Shown here in pieces: positions 51,673-61,605 of a stretch of 64,000 bases of DNA. The DNA is from Bremia lactucae. Lineage: Eukaryota > Oomycota > Peronosporomycetes > Peronosporales > Peronosporaceae. Numbering within the stretch: position 1 is the stretch's first letter; each line of letters opens with the position of its first letter. The position numbers were made by a program, and so were the translations under genes. The stretch is taken from positions 436,592 to 500,591 of the forward strand of contig NW_027152195.1 of assembly GCF_004359215.1 (NCBI RefSeq), read 5' to 3'. The notes under the pieces are model-generated. The model was not told where the DNA came from, ran no database searches, and was given only the letters and a program-made list of their open reading frames with translations.

Positions 51673-52476
51673 CTATTTATCAGGGAAAATCTTCTTACAA
51701 GAGTCACCAAACTTCCCGTCAAAGAACATTTCGGTAGGGTCCAACCTTTCTGAGAGTTTTTTTGGCTTGGCACTTGGATCCGCGTATCCGAGGGCAATAA
51801 CAACAGGCACGCTATATCGATCCGGAATATCCAGTGCATTTCTTACGCGAATGATGTCAAACCCTTCCATCGGGCATGTTGCTAGACCGTGCACCTGAGC
51901 GGCGTATAGGAACGTTGCCGCCGCAAACGACGTCTGCTTGAACGACCAAGCTTCTGTTGAAACATCTGAAGGAGCGGGCTGCAACGGTGATACAGCCGTT
52001 GAAATGATTTTACGAAGCATGCTCGAAATCATACCTTCTCCCGAAAAAAGACGTACTACGTGAGGCATATTGCTCACGAAGTCCGCGGGGGCACCACTGT
52101 CGTACGCAAGCTTCTGCAGACGCGGTACGCGTTTGGTGGGCTCTAGATCTGCAGCGAAGACTGCTATCACTGGTGCTTCTATGACCTTGCGGGCGTTTCC
52201 ACCCATCATCGCCTCTGCTAGTTTCTTACGGTCTTTCTCTTGACGCACCAAAATGCACGCGTAAGGCTGGACATTAAAGCTCGTCGGAGCTCGCAGTGTG
52301 AGTTTTAAGATCTCTTTTAGTGTCTCGTCGGACACGTGACAGGGTAAAAAAGCTTTGCATGCGTAGCGCTCCTCAATTGCATCCTTTAAGGCTGTCGAAC
52401 CTGTGCTGAGTGATCGTTCATCAGTTAGTAGGCGGGTATTCCGACGAAGTTGGTGAGTCGCTAGTCGACGGGCCAT
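51673..52476 (-). CDS. Nitroreductase-family flavoprotein
   Basis: 267 residues. After an Arg-rich N-terminus (MARRLATHQLRRNTRLLTDE) that could be a mitochondrial presequence comes the nitroreductase fold: AIEERYACKAFLP (the R of the usual RRSxRxF is changed), LRAPTSFNVQPYACILVRQE (FMN-binding loop), FAAATFLYAAQVHGLATCPM and a C-terminal VPVVIALGYADPS. These enzymes use FMN and NAD(P)H to reduce nitro compounds, quinones or similar; the substrate cannot be read from sequence. 63 bp downstream on the same strand is BUD31. Confidence 0.85.
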   Translation of the reverse strand: MARRLATHQLRRNTRLLTDERSLSTGSTALKDAIEERYACKAFLPCHVSDETLKEILKLTLRAPTSFNVQPYACILVRQEKDRKKLAEAMMGGNARKVIEAPVIAVFAADLEPTKRVPRLQKLAYDSGAPADFVSNMPHVVRLFSGEGMISSMLRKIISTAVSPLQPAPSDVSTEAWSFKQTSFAAATFLYAAQVHGLATCPMEGFDIIRVRNALDIPDRYSVPVVIALGYADPSAKPKKLSERLDPTEMFFDGKFGDSCKKIFPDK

Positions 52477-52479
52477 TTT

Positions 52480-52497
52480 GATCTCAAATTTTGGCGG
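52480..52497 (-). promoter_or_regulatory. Possible Inr-FPR core promoter element of the nitroreductase gene
   Basis: On the minus strand GTCATCCGCCAAAATTTG lies a few bases before the ATG at 52476. TCAT, the pyrimidines and CAAAATTT resemble the oomycete initiator plus flanking promoter region. The match is imperfect. Confidence 0.3.
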
Positions 52498-52630
52498 ATG
52501 ACTTGAAGGAATTCTGTTACTAAAGAATACGATTTCGAATTTTAATTAGTGTAATTACAAATCGACTCGTTTTGTTTTTGCGTATACGCCACAACATTGT
52601 TAACCAATTTACTAATGTTTCTATTGCTAG

Positions 52631-55600
52631 CTAATCCGTAATCATCCCATGAGCAATGCCTTTCTCCTCATCCTGCTGAGCGGCCAGGTTATTAAAAATG
52701 TGTTCAAGCGCAGTTTCACTCACGCTGTATTCGTCGACAAAAAGTTCAGTCCGAGCTTGTTCCAGCGCACGGAAAATCTCCGCCGGGCGTAATAGCTTAA
52801 CCTCGTTTTCTGACGCACCAGGTCGAACTTTCGGGACTTGGAATCGAAAGTGTTCCCCTTGCTGCTCCGAAAGAACGGTGCCAGGAAACATTTCGTCAAA
52901 AAAAGTTTTAAGCCTTTCTCCATAGGTTTCTAAGACCCACCACGAACAAAAAGTTTCGGTAGAAATTGCACCTTGAGCGCTTAATTGACCACCAAGTAAC
53001 CACCCCGTACCCAGATTATCCGTAATGCAGCGACCGCGCTCTGGGGCCCCGAGTGCAGCACAGAGATCATGAACGTTACGAGACGTGATAATGTCCATAC
53101 TCTTTATATCATAGCTTTTCGAGCTCCGTCTTTGAATAGAGTAGCTATCTTTTTGTGTTTCAGCCGAGAAAAACAATTCAATTTCATCCATCACTCTTCT
53201 TCCCTCATCATGGTCTGTACCCAGTGATCTCAATGCTGACCGTATAGAGATCTCCACCGTGTACCCCCGCCCAAATTTTTGTTTGAGGTGTTCCACACTA
53301 CCAAGGCATTTCAGACGGCCACTGACTAAAATGCCGACTCGCGAGCACAAAGCTTCACACTCTTCCATACTATGCGTTGTTAAAATGACGCAGGCACCAT
53401 CCTTCCGATCCGATGAGCAAACTTTTGCAATCACATCCCACATTTTCCTTCGGGAGCTTGGGTCGACCCCAGTTGACGGCTCATCGAGGAACACGACTCG
53501 AGGATGGCCAAGTAAAGAAATTGCGGTCGATACTTTGCGCTTGTTGCCACCACTAAGACCCTGAGTGTATGTATGTCGATATTGAGAAAGCCCCAACTCC
53601 TGAATCTGTTCATCGATGGCAATATTCACAAATGCTTCGGGAATGCCTTTAATTCGAGCATACAACTGAAGTTGCTCTTGAACTGTCAAAAGGTCATGTA
53701 GAGCATCAAACTGGGGACAATAACCGATCATTTTTCTTGCGGCAGCTGTACTTGTTGACAAATCAAAGCCGCAGAGCGTGACAAAGCCTTGAGTTGGAGC
53801 TAATTGGCCTGTAACCACAGCCATGGTCGTCGACTTGCCAGCTCCATTGATACCCAAGTAGCCAAAACATTCGCCACTTTGAATTGATAGACACAAGTCC
53901 TTAAGAGCAACTTTCGCACGCGGTTTACCGGCATATTGCTGTCTTAAGTTGCGAATAAATACAAGATCATTCGGACCTGGGTCATGCCGCTCCACGCGGT
54001 GCCGTTCCATCTGCACATCGTCGTCCTCTTCCTCTTCCTCGTCCATTTCCATATCCACGGCCAAAACGCTTTGATCAGCCTTTTTCGCTGTTCGTTTCCA
54101 CGCAGCCGAGCGGTTCTCTAAAAAGAGCACAAGGGCAGACAGAAAGAGCGACTCAGTTAACAAGTAGAGCAAGGGAGCCCCCACAATCTCTAAATCAAAT
54201 GGCTGTCGTACGCAACATCCGGGTTCAATGACATCCCAACATTCCGTGCATGCGTCTTTACCCAAGCCTTCAAACGCTCCAAAAAACGATGGCGGCATCA
54301 AAGATGTCAACATATCAGTCCCAAAAAGTGCTCGTCGACTCACTTTACGAATTGCGATCTGAAAAATGCCATTGTTCAATGCATAACCCGGAAAGAGCAT
54401 AAATAGCCACCGCAAGTAATTCTGGTCCAACGAGGAAAGCGTTAATGAGCCCGAAATTGAAAAATCCACAATACGGCACAAAAACGAAAACATACTGAGC
54501 AACCCTCCCGTGGCCAATGCAAAGACGAGCAATGCCGTCTGAGCAACAGCGTGTTGCACGTATCGTCTAGAGAAGAGGTAAGCAAGTGGAATTACGGCCC
54601 ACACGTGTGCAAAAAGGAGCGCAATAATTGCCAATGTGTCTGCCGTCGTTGCCTTGTCAGCACCATCGGGTGTTAACGACAGCGGTACGAGAACAGCAGC
54701 GATGCCAATCGGAACGATCGTTATCAGCAAATCATGTGTCCAGCTCGCTGCCCAATAGACAGAGACATTGGCACCACTGATTAGCTGAAGAGTTTTTGCA
54801 TTTTGAATTGGGTCCTTTTCACGGACGATGTATGCAACGATGGCTGCTGGAATGAAAGCAAATGCCAGCATGACAACGATCGCAATAAGAAATCCATTCA
54901 ACGTCACTTGAAGCTTCGCATCATCTTTATCCATACAAAGAGTATTAAAGCACAAATTCGAGCCACACGTGTTGCATGGATACCACGGCGATGCCACATT
55001 CGTGGCTTCACAACAGGTCGCGACGTTACAATTGACCACTCCAAGTGAACAATAGCCAAAGCTACTGCCTTGAGAACCCGTACATGCCGATCCATTAAAA
55101 CCTTGATCAATTAAAGCTGTGATATTGTCCGATTCTGCGCATTGCCGCTGATCTGCTGCTGTAGGCAAGTTCGATGCGTAATCAGGAATGAAATCGGCAA
55201 TTTCAACTTCCGGTAATAATGCCAAGATTATCAAAAAGATAAGTGGGATGCCTATAGCATAGGCGCAAGTTTTAAAATCCCGCTTGGCAATTTGAAAACG
55301 TTTTGTTAGAAGAGCCACATATTGCGTCCATCGCGATGGTTCAATACGAGTATACGCTGTGAATGGCATATTGACAGCTCCTCTTGCGGTCAGTGGTTTC
55401 AATGACGCGGGAGCCGTAAGGTTCTGTTCGACTTTGTTATCGTGATCGCGAGACAACCGTAGAAAAACTTCTTCTAAGGTTGTGACTGAGATGCCATATT
55501 GTTGGATTCCGAGTGACGGCATGCGATCATCTAATTGCTCTAGCATTGTCGGGAAAACTTCAGATGATGTCGTTGGGAGTTGAAAGACCAGTTCGGAGCC

Positions 55601-58024
55601 CGAGTGACTTAAGCACTTAACTCCTGGAACGTATTGTCGAAGAAATGCCTCGACAATGAGAGCATCACATGAATGATCCGTAGTCTTTATCAGTGTCAAG
55701 TTGTACCCAGCACCGAAGCGTTTTTTCAAAAATAGAGACGACCCAGCACACTGCAAGTGACCGTCAGCTAGAATCGCAATGCGATCCCCGAGAATATCCG
55801 CTTCGTCCATAAAGTGCGTGGTCAAGACAATGACACGATTTTCACGGCTTTGCTGGAGCAAATTCCACGTAAAACGTCGTGAGTACGGATCCATTCCGGA
55901 TGTTGGCTCATCAAGGAAGACTAGACTACTGCCTCCTAGTAACGCAAGAGCCACACTGAGTTTCCGTTTCTGGCCTCCCGACAATGTCTTTATCAAAGCA
56001 TGACGGATCTCTGTCAGCCCTACCCTTTCAATCATTTTGTCAACAGTCGTGCGAAGAGCCTTTCGAGGCACGAGTTTCATTGTTCCAAATAAAAGCAAGT
56101 GCTCTTCGACAGTAAGATCCGGAAACAGCACATCATGTTGGGGACATATGCCAATAACTCGACGCAACTCTTGAAAATCCCGTTGTATGGAGTAGCCATG
56201 CAACGTTGCATCGCCTGCGGTGGGTGGAATAAGTCCCGTGAGCATTGAGATGACAGTCGTTTTGCCAGCCCCATTGTGGCCTAGAAGCGCCGTAATTTGA
56301 CCTTTGTATAATTTCAAGTTTAAATTAGCAACGGCAACCCGTTCAGTGCCATCTTGTTCGCGTGGATACACCTTTCGCAATCCTTGAATTTCCAGGCACG
56401 TGCCATGGCGTTCTTGCATCGCTAAGGCCGCATTTACTGGCTCAATGCAAGCAAATGGCTTCAATTGCATTGTGTGCGTCTCAGCATCTGTCATTTCCGA
56501 GTACTCTCCGCCTGCTTGCGGTGAAAGCGTGGCAATGGTATCATATTCTGAATTGATAAATTTACTCGGGGCGCGGTTATTTTGACAAAACCAGTAGGAC
56601 TTGCCAAATATGAAATGCCATGGTTTTCGCACCCCGTACTGCTGCGGCAACACCTGCTCAAGATACCATCCTAAACCCATTAAAATGACTGAATCAAAAA
56701 TCAGAAAGAGACTCAGACGAAACGCACTGGGCACTGTCACAGGGTCTTCCAATAGTCCCGCCGAGTACGCAAAGCCCGTCCCAAGTTGTGCTCGACGCAG
56801 CATTTCATCGACCGCTAGTGCAAATGCCGTTGGAGGACACAAGGCAGCCCAGTACCGTGGTGCGTTCGTTTCGGCCGACTGGACGGCATAGTACGGAAAA
56901 AAGAGAATGAGCCACAATAGCACCGATGCTATCGCAGCTGATCGGGATTGGTTGAAAAAGGGGGTGATCGAATAAGAAAAGGCCGTAATGGCTACACTAA
57001 GGGACCAGAAGAGGAACACGAGGGTTGCGTATTCTGTCGTTGGAAACACGTTGCCGTACTTCAATTCGGCAGCAATGGCAAAAGCCAAGGGGGTTGCTAA
57101 CACAGCCGTCGTGAGCAACCACGACCCGAGCAACGTGGCACCAGAAAGGCCCATGATTTTCATGACTTCGCGCAATTTATTTTCTTTTTCCATGACCATG
57201 GTCGTGGTCGTCGTGGATACAAATTTGATATAGCTGACGAGAAAGAAAAGCCCTAGAACGGCCTGACTCCCAGTGTAAAAGGATGCCATAGTGGAAGATG
57301 GCCCACCAATTGCCTCGAGGCCCCAAACTGCGAGACCGCTACATATTAGCGTATTGTTAGCCGCCAAATTGGCCGCCTCGGACGTGAGCCACCCGGATCT
57401 CCAGTCGTCGGAAAACGAGTCTAAATTTGCCAACAGTAAAAGGGCCGTGGATAGCAGCACGGGTAAAAATAGTTCCATAATGAGACTTGTAGGACGACGA
57501 CGACGTAGCAACAAGTTTTTCCAAATTAAATTGGTCACTTGCGTCCAGGATCGTGCCAATCTAGCCGCCACATTGTTCTTTAACTGTTTGTAAACCCGAG
57601 AAAATAGGGCTATCGCTGCAATAGCAACTGCCACAATAACGACGGCTGCCACTAAAATTGAGTCTGCACTCGAAAGGCCGCGATCGCATTCACTCTGATA
57701 TGTAAAAACGTCGTCGATCAGCTCTTTGCAAGATGCCACGACACTTGACGACGTGTTGCAAGCATGAAGCGACGTCACGGCTGCACAACATGAGGCCGAA
57801 GCCGATGTCGACTGCTCGGAGCACATAATACGGCACATTGAATTAAAGCGGAAGCCGTCGTTATTTTGAAAGGGGATGCTGCTCGTAATTTCGCGTGGTA
57901 TCAAATCAAAGAGCCCCGTATTGGTCACACAAAGTCCATACGCGATATCATTTGCCAGCACAGTCGTGACGCAATCCGAGAGCGCCCTCAGCGTTGGGTT
58001 TTCAACATTGGATATGTCGGCCAT
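52631..58024 (-). CDS. ABC transporter, subfamily A (full ABCA)
   Basis: 1797 residues in one exon. An N-terminal Cys-rich extracytoplasmic region (1-115) and a membrane segment (about 125-145) precede the first ABCA half: WKNLLLRRRRPTSLIMELFL, six membrane spans, then NBD1 with Walker A GHNGAGKTT, signature LSGGQKRKLS and Walker B SLVFLDEPTSGMDP. The second half repeats this with a large Cys-rich loop (CNVATCCEATN, CNTCGSNLC) and NBD2 (GINGAGKST, LSGGNKRKVS, VVFLDEPSTGVDP). An acidic linker (MDEEEEEDDD) lies before NBD2. ABCA proteins move lipids across membranes. All catalytic motifs are intact. The start is provisional because ABCA proteins usually have a first membrane span near residue 25, which I do not see. 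Confidence 0.93.
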   Translation of the reverse strand: MADISNVENPTLRALSDCVTTVLANDIAYGLCVTNTGLFDLIPREITSSIPFQNNDGFRFNSMCRIMCSEQSTSASASCCAAVTSLHACNTSSSVVASCKELIDDVFTYQSECDRGLSSADSILVAAVVIVAVAIAAIALFSRVYKQLKNNVAARLARSWTQVTNLIWKNLLLRRRRPTSLIMELFLPVLLSTALLLLANLDSFSDDWRSGWLTSEAANLAANNTLICSGLAVWGLEAIGGPSSTMASFYTGSQAVLGLFFLVSYIKFVSTTTTTMVMEKENKLREVMKIMGLSGATLLGSWLLTTAVLATPLAFAIAAELKYGNVFPTTEYATLVFLFWSLSVAITAFSYSITPFFNQSRSAAIASVLLWLILFFPYYAVQSAETNAPRYWAALCPPTAFALAVDEMLRRAQLGTGFAYSAGLLEDPVTVPSAFRLSLFLIFDSVILMGLGWYLEQVLPQQYGVRKPWHFIFGKSYWFCQNNRAPSKFINSEYDTIATLSPQAGGEYSEMTDAETHTMQLKPFACIEPVNAALAMQERHGTCLEIQGLRKVYPREQDGTERVAVANLNLKLYKGQITALLGHNGAGKTTVISMLTGLIPPTAGDATLHGYSIQRDFQELRRVIGICPQHDVLFPDLTVEEHLLLFGTMKLVPRKALRTTVDKMIERVGLTEIRHALIKTLSGGQKRKLSVALALLGGSSLVFLDEPTSGMDPYSRRFTWNLLQQSRENRVIVLTTHFMDEADILGDRIAILADGHLQCAGSSLFLKKRFGAGYNLTLIKTTDHSCDALIVEAFLRQYVPGVKCLSHSGSELVFQLPTTSSEVFPTMLEQLDDRMPSLGIQQYGISVTTLEEVFLRLSRDHDNKVEQNLTAPASLKPLTARGAVNMPFTAYTRIEPSRWTQYVALLTKRFQIAKRDFKTCAYAIGIPLIFLIILALLPEVEIADFIPDYASNLPTAADQRQCAESDNITALIDQGFNGSACTGSQGSSFGYCSLGVVNCNVATCCEATNVASPWYPCNTCGSNLCFNTLCMDKDDAKLQVTLNGFLIAIVVMLAFAFIPAAIVAYIVREKDPIQNAKTLQLISGANVSVYWAASWTHDLLITIVPIGIAAVLVPLSLTPDGADKATTADTLAIIALLFAHVWAVIPLAYLFSRRYVQHAVAQTALLVFALATGGLLSMFSFLCRIVDFSISGSLTLSSLDQNYLRWLFMLFPGYALNNGIFQIAIRKVSRRALFGTDMLTSLMPPSFFGAFEGLGKDACTECWDVIEPGCCVRQPFDLEIVGAPLLYLLTESLFLSALVLFLENRSAAWKRTAKKADQSVLAVDMEMDEEEEEDDDVQMERHRVERHDPGPNDLVFIRNLRQQYAGKPRAKVALKDLCLSIQSGECFGYLGINGAGKSTTMAVVTGQLAPTQGFVTLCGFDLSTSTAAARKMIGYCPQFDALHDLLTVQEQLQLYARIKGIPEAFVNIAIDEQIQELGLSQYRHTYTQGLSGGNKRKVSTAISLLGHPRVVFLDEPSTGVDPSSRRKMWDVIAKVCSSDRKDGACVILTTHSMEECEALCSRVGILVSGRLKCLGSVEHLKQKFGRGYTVEISIRSALRSLGTDHDEGRRVMDEIELFFSAETQKDSYSIQRRSSKSYDIKSMDIITSRNVHDLCAALGAPERGRCITDNLGTGWLLGGQLSAQGAISTETFCSWWVLETYGERLKTFFDEMFPGTVLSEQQGEHFRFQVPKVRPGASENEVKLLRPAEIFRALEQARTELFVDEYSVSETALEHIFNNLAAQQDEEKGIAHGMITD

Positions 58025-59261
58025 GTAGAGACTTTAGTTGTGGCAGCTAATAAAGTTTGGTATGGCAAAGATGCTGACGCAAACAAACCGCTATATGACC
58101 GTATCAGAAACTCTAATTCGGAAATAGTATTGACGATTTGCAGAGTGGGGGATTAGTGGGATAGTGAGAATGGAAGCATGGGACGACGTGGACAGACTTT
58201 GTACAGCATCACGGATCAATATCGCCCACAATCACTGAGTAAAGTGCGCAATATTAATCCAGACATGATTGCGTATAATTATACATTACTCGCCAGATGG
58301 TATGTTGAGGTGCGCTAACAAATTCTGCACTAGGAATGAAAAACGGATTTTTTCCTTGCAATGAAACAGACTGCTTAATGTGGGTGTCGGAAGATCATCG
58401 CAGCATTGCCAGAACGGCTTTAATAGTTCAATTAGCTGAAACGATCTGCATTTAATGGTGGCAGCTTACACTTACGTTCCCAAAAACAGTTTTGTGGAGA
58501 TAAAAGTAAAGCTTTACCAAAGCCATTATGAAGATTATTTTAATTAATGTAATTGTATTAAATATTTCCTGAGGTTTGGGCGATGTACATGTTGCCTTGC
58601 TCATGGATCAACAATTTGAGGCATCATCCAAATTTTGAAAGACTGTTTGGCCTCCTCTTACAAGTCTAAACCAAGAGCTGCGGCAGATAAATTAAGCAGA
58701 TGAGGACTTAAGCCTCAATTTGCTCATTATTAATATACGATGGCGCTTCCAATACTGCCAACTCCGTATTTCTGATTAATGATCATTTATACGCAATAGT
58801 ACGAATTAATTGCCTCTTCCAATTTTCTTGAAGAAGATCACCAAGAATCCACCAGCAAAATAAATTACAAGATTCTGTAGATTTCAGGCGTTCAGAAAGT
58901 GCCTAGAACAGGACATGAATGAAGCAATTATGACGTGATGGGTTTCGATTGCGAAGCTCGGGTACATGCAGCATCCTGCATTACAATAAAGCGTAGATTC
59001 GTAATCCCGCTCGTTTGAAATGCCTCGATCGTTGTCGTTACTGAAGCAATTTGCCGCAGTTTTACGTTCAGTTACAAAACGATGACGCTTCGAGTGATCT
59101 ACGAATGCAATCATATTTCCTTACCACACGTAAAACTAAATGCATCTGTTTATAGCGATCGATCAAAACCAGCATTACTTAAAGCTCTTACCGAGTATCG
59201 ATAAGTTGTATTTATGCCGTGCGTCACCGGATACGCAATGGCACGTTGTGATGCTGACCGA
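58025..59261. other. Intergenic stretch, nothing recognised
   Basis: No coding pattern, RNA gene or repeat I can support. Short open stretches (for example minus 59114-58884) have no family features. The first few hundred bases upstream of the ABCA start must hold its promoter. Confidence 0.6.
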
Positions 59262-59452
59262 CCTTTTAGATAATATATTAATTAACAACCTTTAAGTGTT
59301 AATTTCATGTAACGATACACCCCGTTACAAAGACGCGAGCCTCATCAAAGAATATTTAGAGAATATTATCTTAATGTTATATTCGGAAAGCTTATCCATT
59401 TGTAGATATAGGCCATTATATCTACTTGCTCCGCGGTCCAGTCAGCGCTGGA
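59262..59452. repeat. LTR debris with an inverted LTR fragment
   Basis: 59268-59328 is the right end of the family LTR (ending CCCCGTTACA). 59345-59452 is the reverse complement of 59660-59783, the interior of the adjacent LTR (shared core GTCCAGCGCTGACTGGACCG), so two LTR pieces lie in opposite orientation about 200 bp apart. Confidence 0.8.
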
Positions 59453-59840
59453 TGTAAGGGGGCACTGCCGACTTGTACTGCTTCGCCTCACGTCACTTCA
59501 CGTACACTCTTACGTGCAGAAGAAAACTCTCTTTAAAACACTTGCTTTAAAGAAAGTTAAATAAAACTGTATTAACATAATTAAGTTCTTCTGTTATATC
59601 TACTTAATACTAACTTAATTATAAACTAATCCGGAAGTCTTATCTGTCTTTCTCTTTGTGGGCGTCCAGCGCTGACTGGACCGCGAAGAAAGTAGATATA
59701 ATGGTCAATATCTACCAATGGATAAGCTTTTAGAATATTACCATGTAAAGTAATATTCTCCAAATATTATTTACCTTATAGATAATATATTAATTAACAA
59801 CCTTAAAGTATTAATTTCATGTACGATACACCCCGTTCCA
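59453..59840 (-). mobile_element. 3' LTR of the minus-strand chromodomain gypsy
   Basis: It starts TGTAAGGGGG and ends CCCCGTTCCA, about 388 bp, a shorter version of the LTR at 45810-46260. The minus-strand polypurine tract AAGGGAGGGGTGA abuts it at 59853-59841, so the element runs leftward and this is its 3' LTR. Confidence 0.8.
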
Positions 59841-59971
59841 TCACCCCTCCCTTAAACGACAATCTCTCAGACTGTCATTGGGAAGAGTGGTCTCTATAAG
59901 ACCACTTTATTAAAACGATGTTGATTGGTCAGAACCATCGTTTTTAATTTTATCGAATAGTTAACAAATCC

Positions 59972-61605
59972 ATGCGGTATGCGAATAGTGCGGCGCCTTC
60001 AGCTGCGGTTCATGCAGCCGCGGGCGACGCATCATTGTCTCTTGCGGCAGACGGAACGTCTGCCGCAAGAGTGTCATTTTCTCCCGCAACTCTAAATGTT
60101 GCGGGTGCACGTGGTGATACACCACGTGATTGCGACATCTCTTTGGAGGTCGACTACAAATGCAAGTCGGACGAAATGGCCGACTCGGGGAGAACAGAAC
60201 AGTCGCCTGATCATCGTCAGGCGGCTGACAATGAGCCTTCGAATGAGGGGGCTCATTTGAGTAGACGTGCTGGTAGTATCGCTACAGTATGTTCGGTTCC
60301 GACGATGAGGATGTTTCCTCATCGCCAGTATTGTCTCCCGTGCCGTCACCCGCACATATTTCTGTGCGTGATGATGACGATGGCGTAAGCCATCATAATA
60401 AAAGATCTTGTGGCACTCCTGCTTCAGTGGGTACCATTTAGGGGGTCGTAGACGCTAAACTATCTCGTCTTGCCCCTGAGAAAAAGGCGTGGCTTTTACC
60501 GAACAGCTAATTTATAGCTTGTCTGGAGAGACTACTCCTCACATAAATATCCCTTATTTATTGCGACAAAGCTACATGGCCTTGATCCTAGCGCGAAGAA
60601 CTTTCGCGCTGAGATTTTTTTTTATCTCGATGATTTTTGTCAGCATCGATGATATAGTGGCAACAATAAGTGAGATAAAGTGTCGCTGATGCAAGCCTGG
60701 AGCGCGTTCATTCGCAATGTCAAAGACATTGGACGCGAAGCCTGGCTTCAAAGACTTAACGCAATTCGCGTTAAGTTTGAGAAGCGAACTCCAATCGGTG
60801 CAAGGTATAAATTGCATCGGTTGTCAATGTGAGGCAGGACTTCCATGCCTCACGTGGGGTGATCCCTGTCCGTGTTGTGTTGACAACATGAAGCGAGTAA
60901 AAGGGATGAATATTCCCTTTCTTCGCCATGGGGAAGGGGCTTGCATCTCTATCGAGATGCGCTATGCGATTGACGTTTTGCAATCGATTTACACGCGCCA
61001 GGAGCGCGTGTTTTCCGATGGACCCTCTGATCCATCGGACAAGGCCCTCAACGTCAACAATCAGCTGGGAACGAGGCTCTAAGCTGTCATGTGAAGGTGG
61101 ATAACCGCGCCAGCGAACAAGATAACTTGTTCGGTGTCCCTTCACATCACGGTGCTTTGAATACGTTCCACAAGGAAACGTTGACCACCGCGGAAATCCA
61201 CCAATGTTTACGGCGGAGGAGGGAAAAGTAGATCCGATCCAAGCGTCGGATCTAGAGTCGAAGATTGACAAACTTGATCGCTTCCCTATGATAATGAGAA
61301 GGGACTTGATCACGAGCGCTGTAAGCGTCGCTCGTTAAAGCAGACGGTGTGGGCTCACCATATCGAACGGTTGGAAGAGTGCATACTCCATGTTGGAGTA
61401 CGAACGGAAATATCACGCTCTTCGTGATGAGCTGTCCTCCGCTCGTCACGGATTCGAGGATGTTCGGATCCGACATGAGAATCTCCATTGTCAGCATGAG
61501 AATTTGGTTCGTGACCACAAGAATCTTGTAAGGATCCTTAAAAAGGGTCATCGGAAGAGACCGCGTACTGATGGTACGAGCGGAGCCGATCAACGTAAGA
61601 CGTAG
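59972..61605 (+). mobile_element. Antisense accessory gene of the gypsy element (aORF), copy 3
   Basis: Reading on the plus strand through several frameshifts: AAAGDASLSLAADG and SLEVDYKCKSDEMADSGRTE (59990-60200), an acidic patch after a frame change (SDDEDVSSSPV), LAPEKKAWLLP (60470), AFIRNVKDIGREAWLQRLNA (60695-60755), a Cys-rich block (CEAGLPCLTWGDPCPCC, 60830-60880), ISIEMRYAIDVLQSIYTRQE and VFSDGP (to about 61025), and a coiled coil (61390-61605, YERKYHALRDELSSARHGFE). The same blocks in the same order form the antisense gene at 12760-11200. It overlaps the end of pol on the other strand. Confidence 0.7.

Noticed and set aside
58884..59114. 76-codon minus-strand frame in the long intergenic stretch
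   Set aside because: No family features and no convincing codon pattern.
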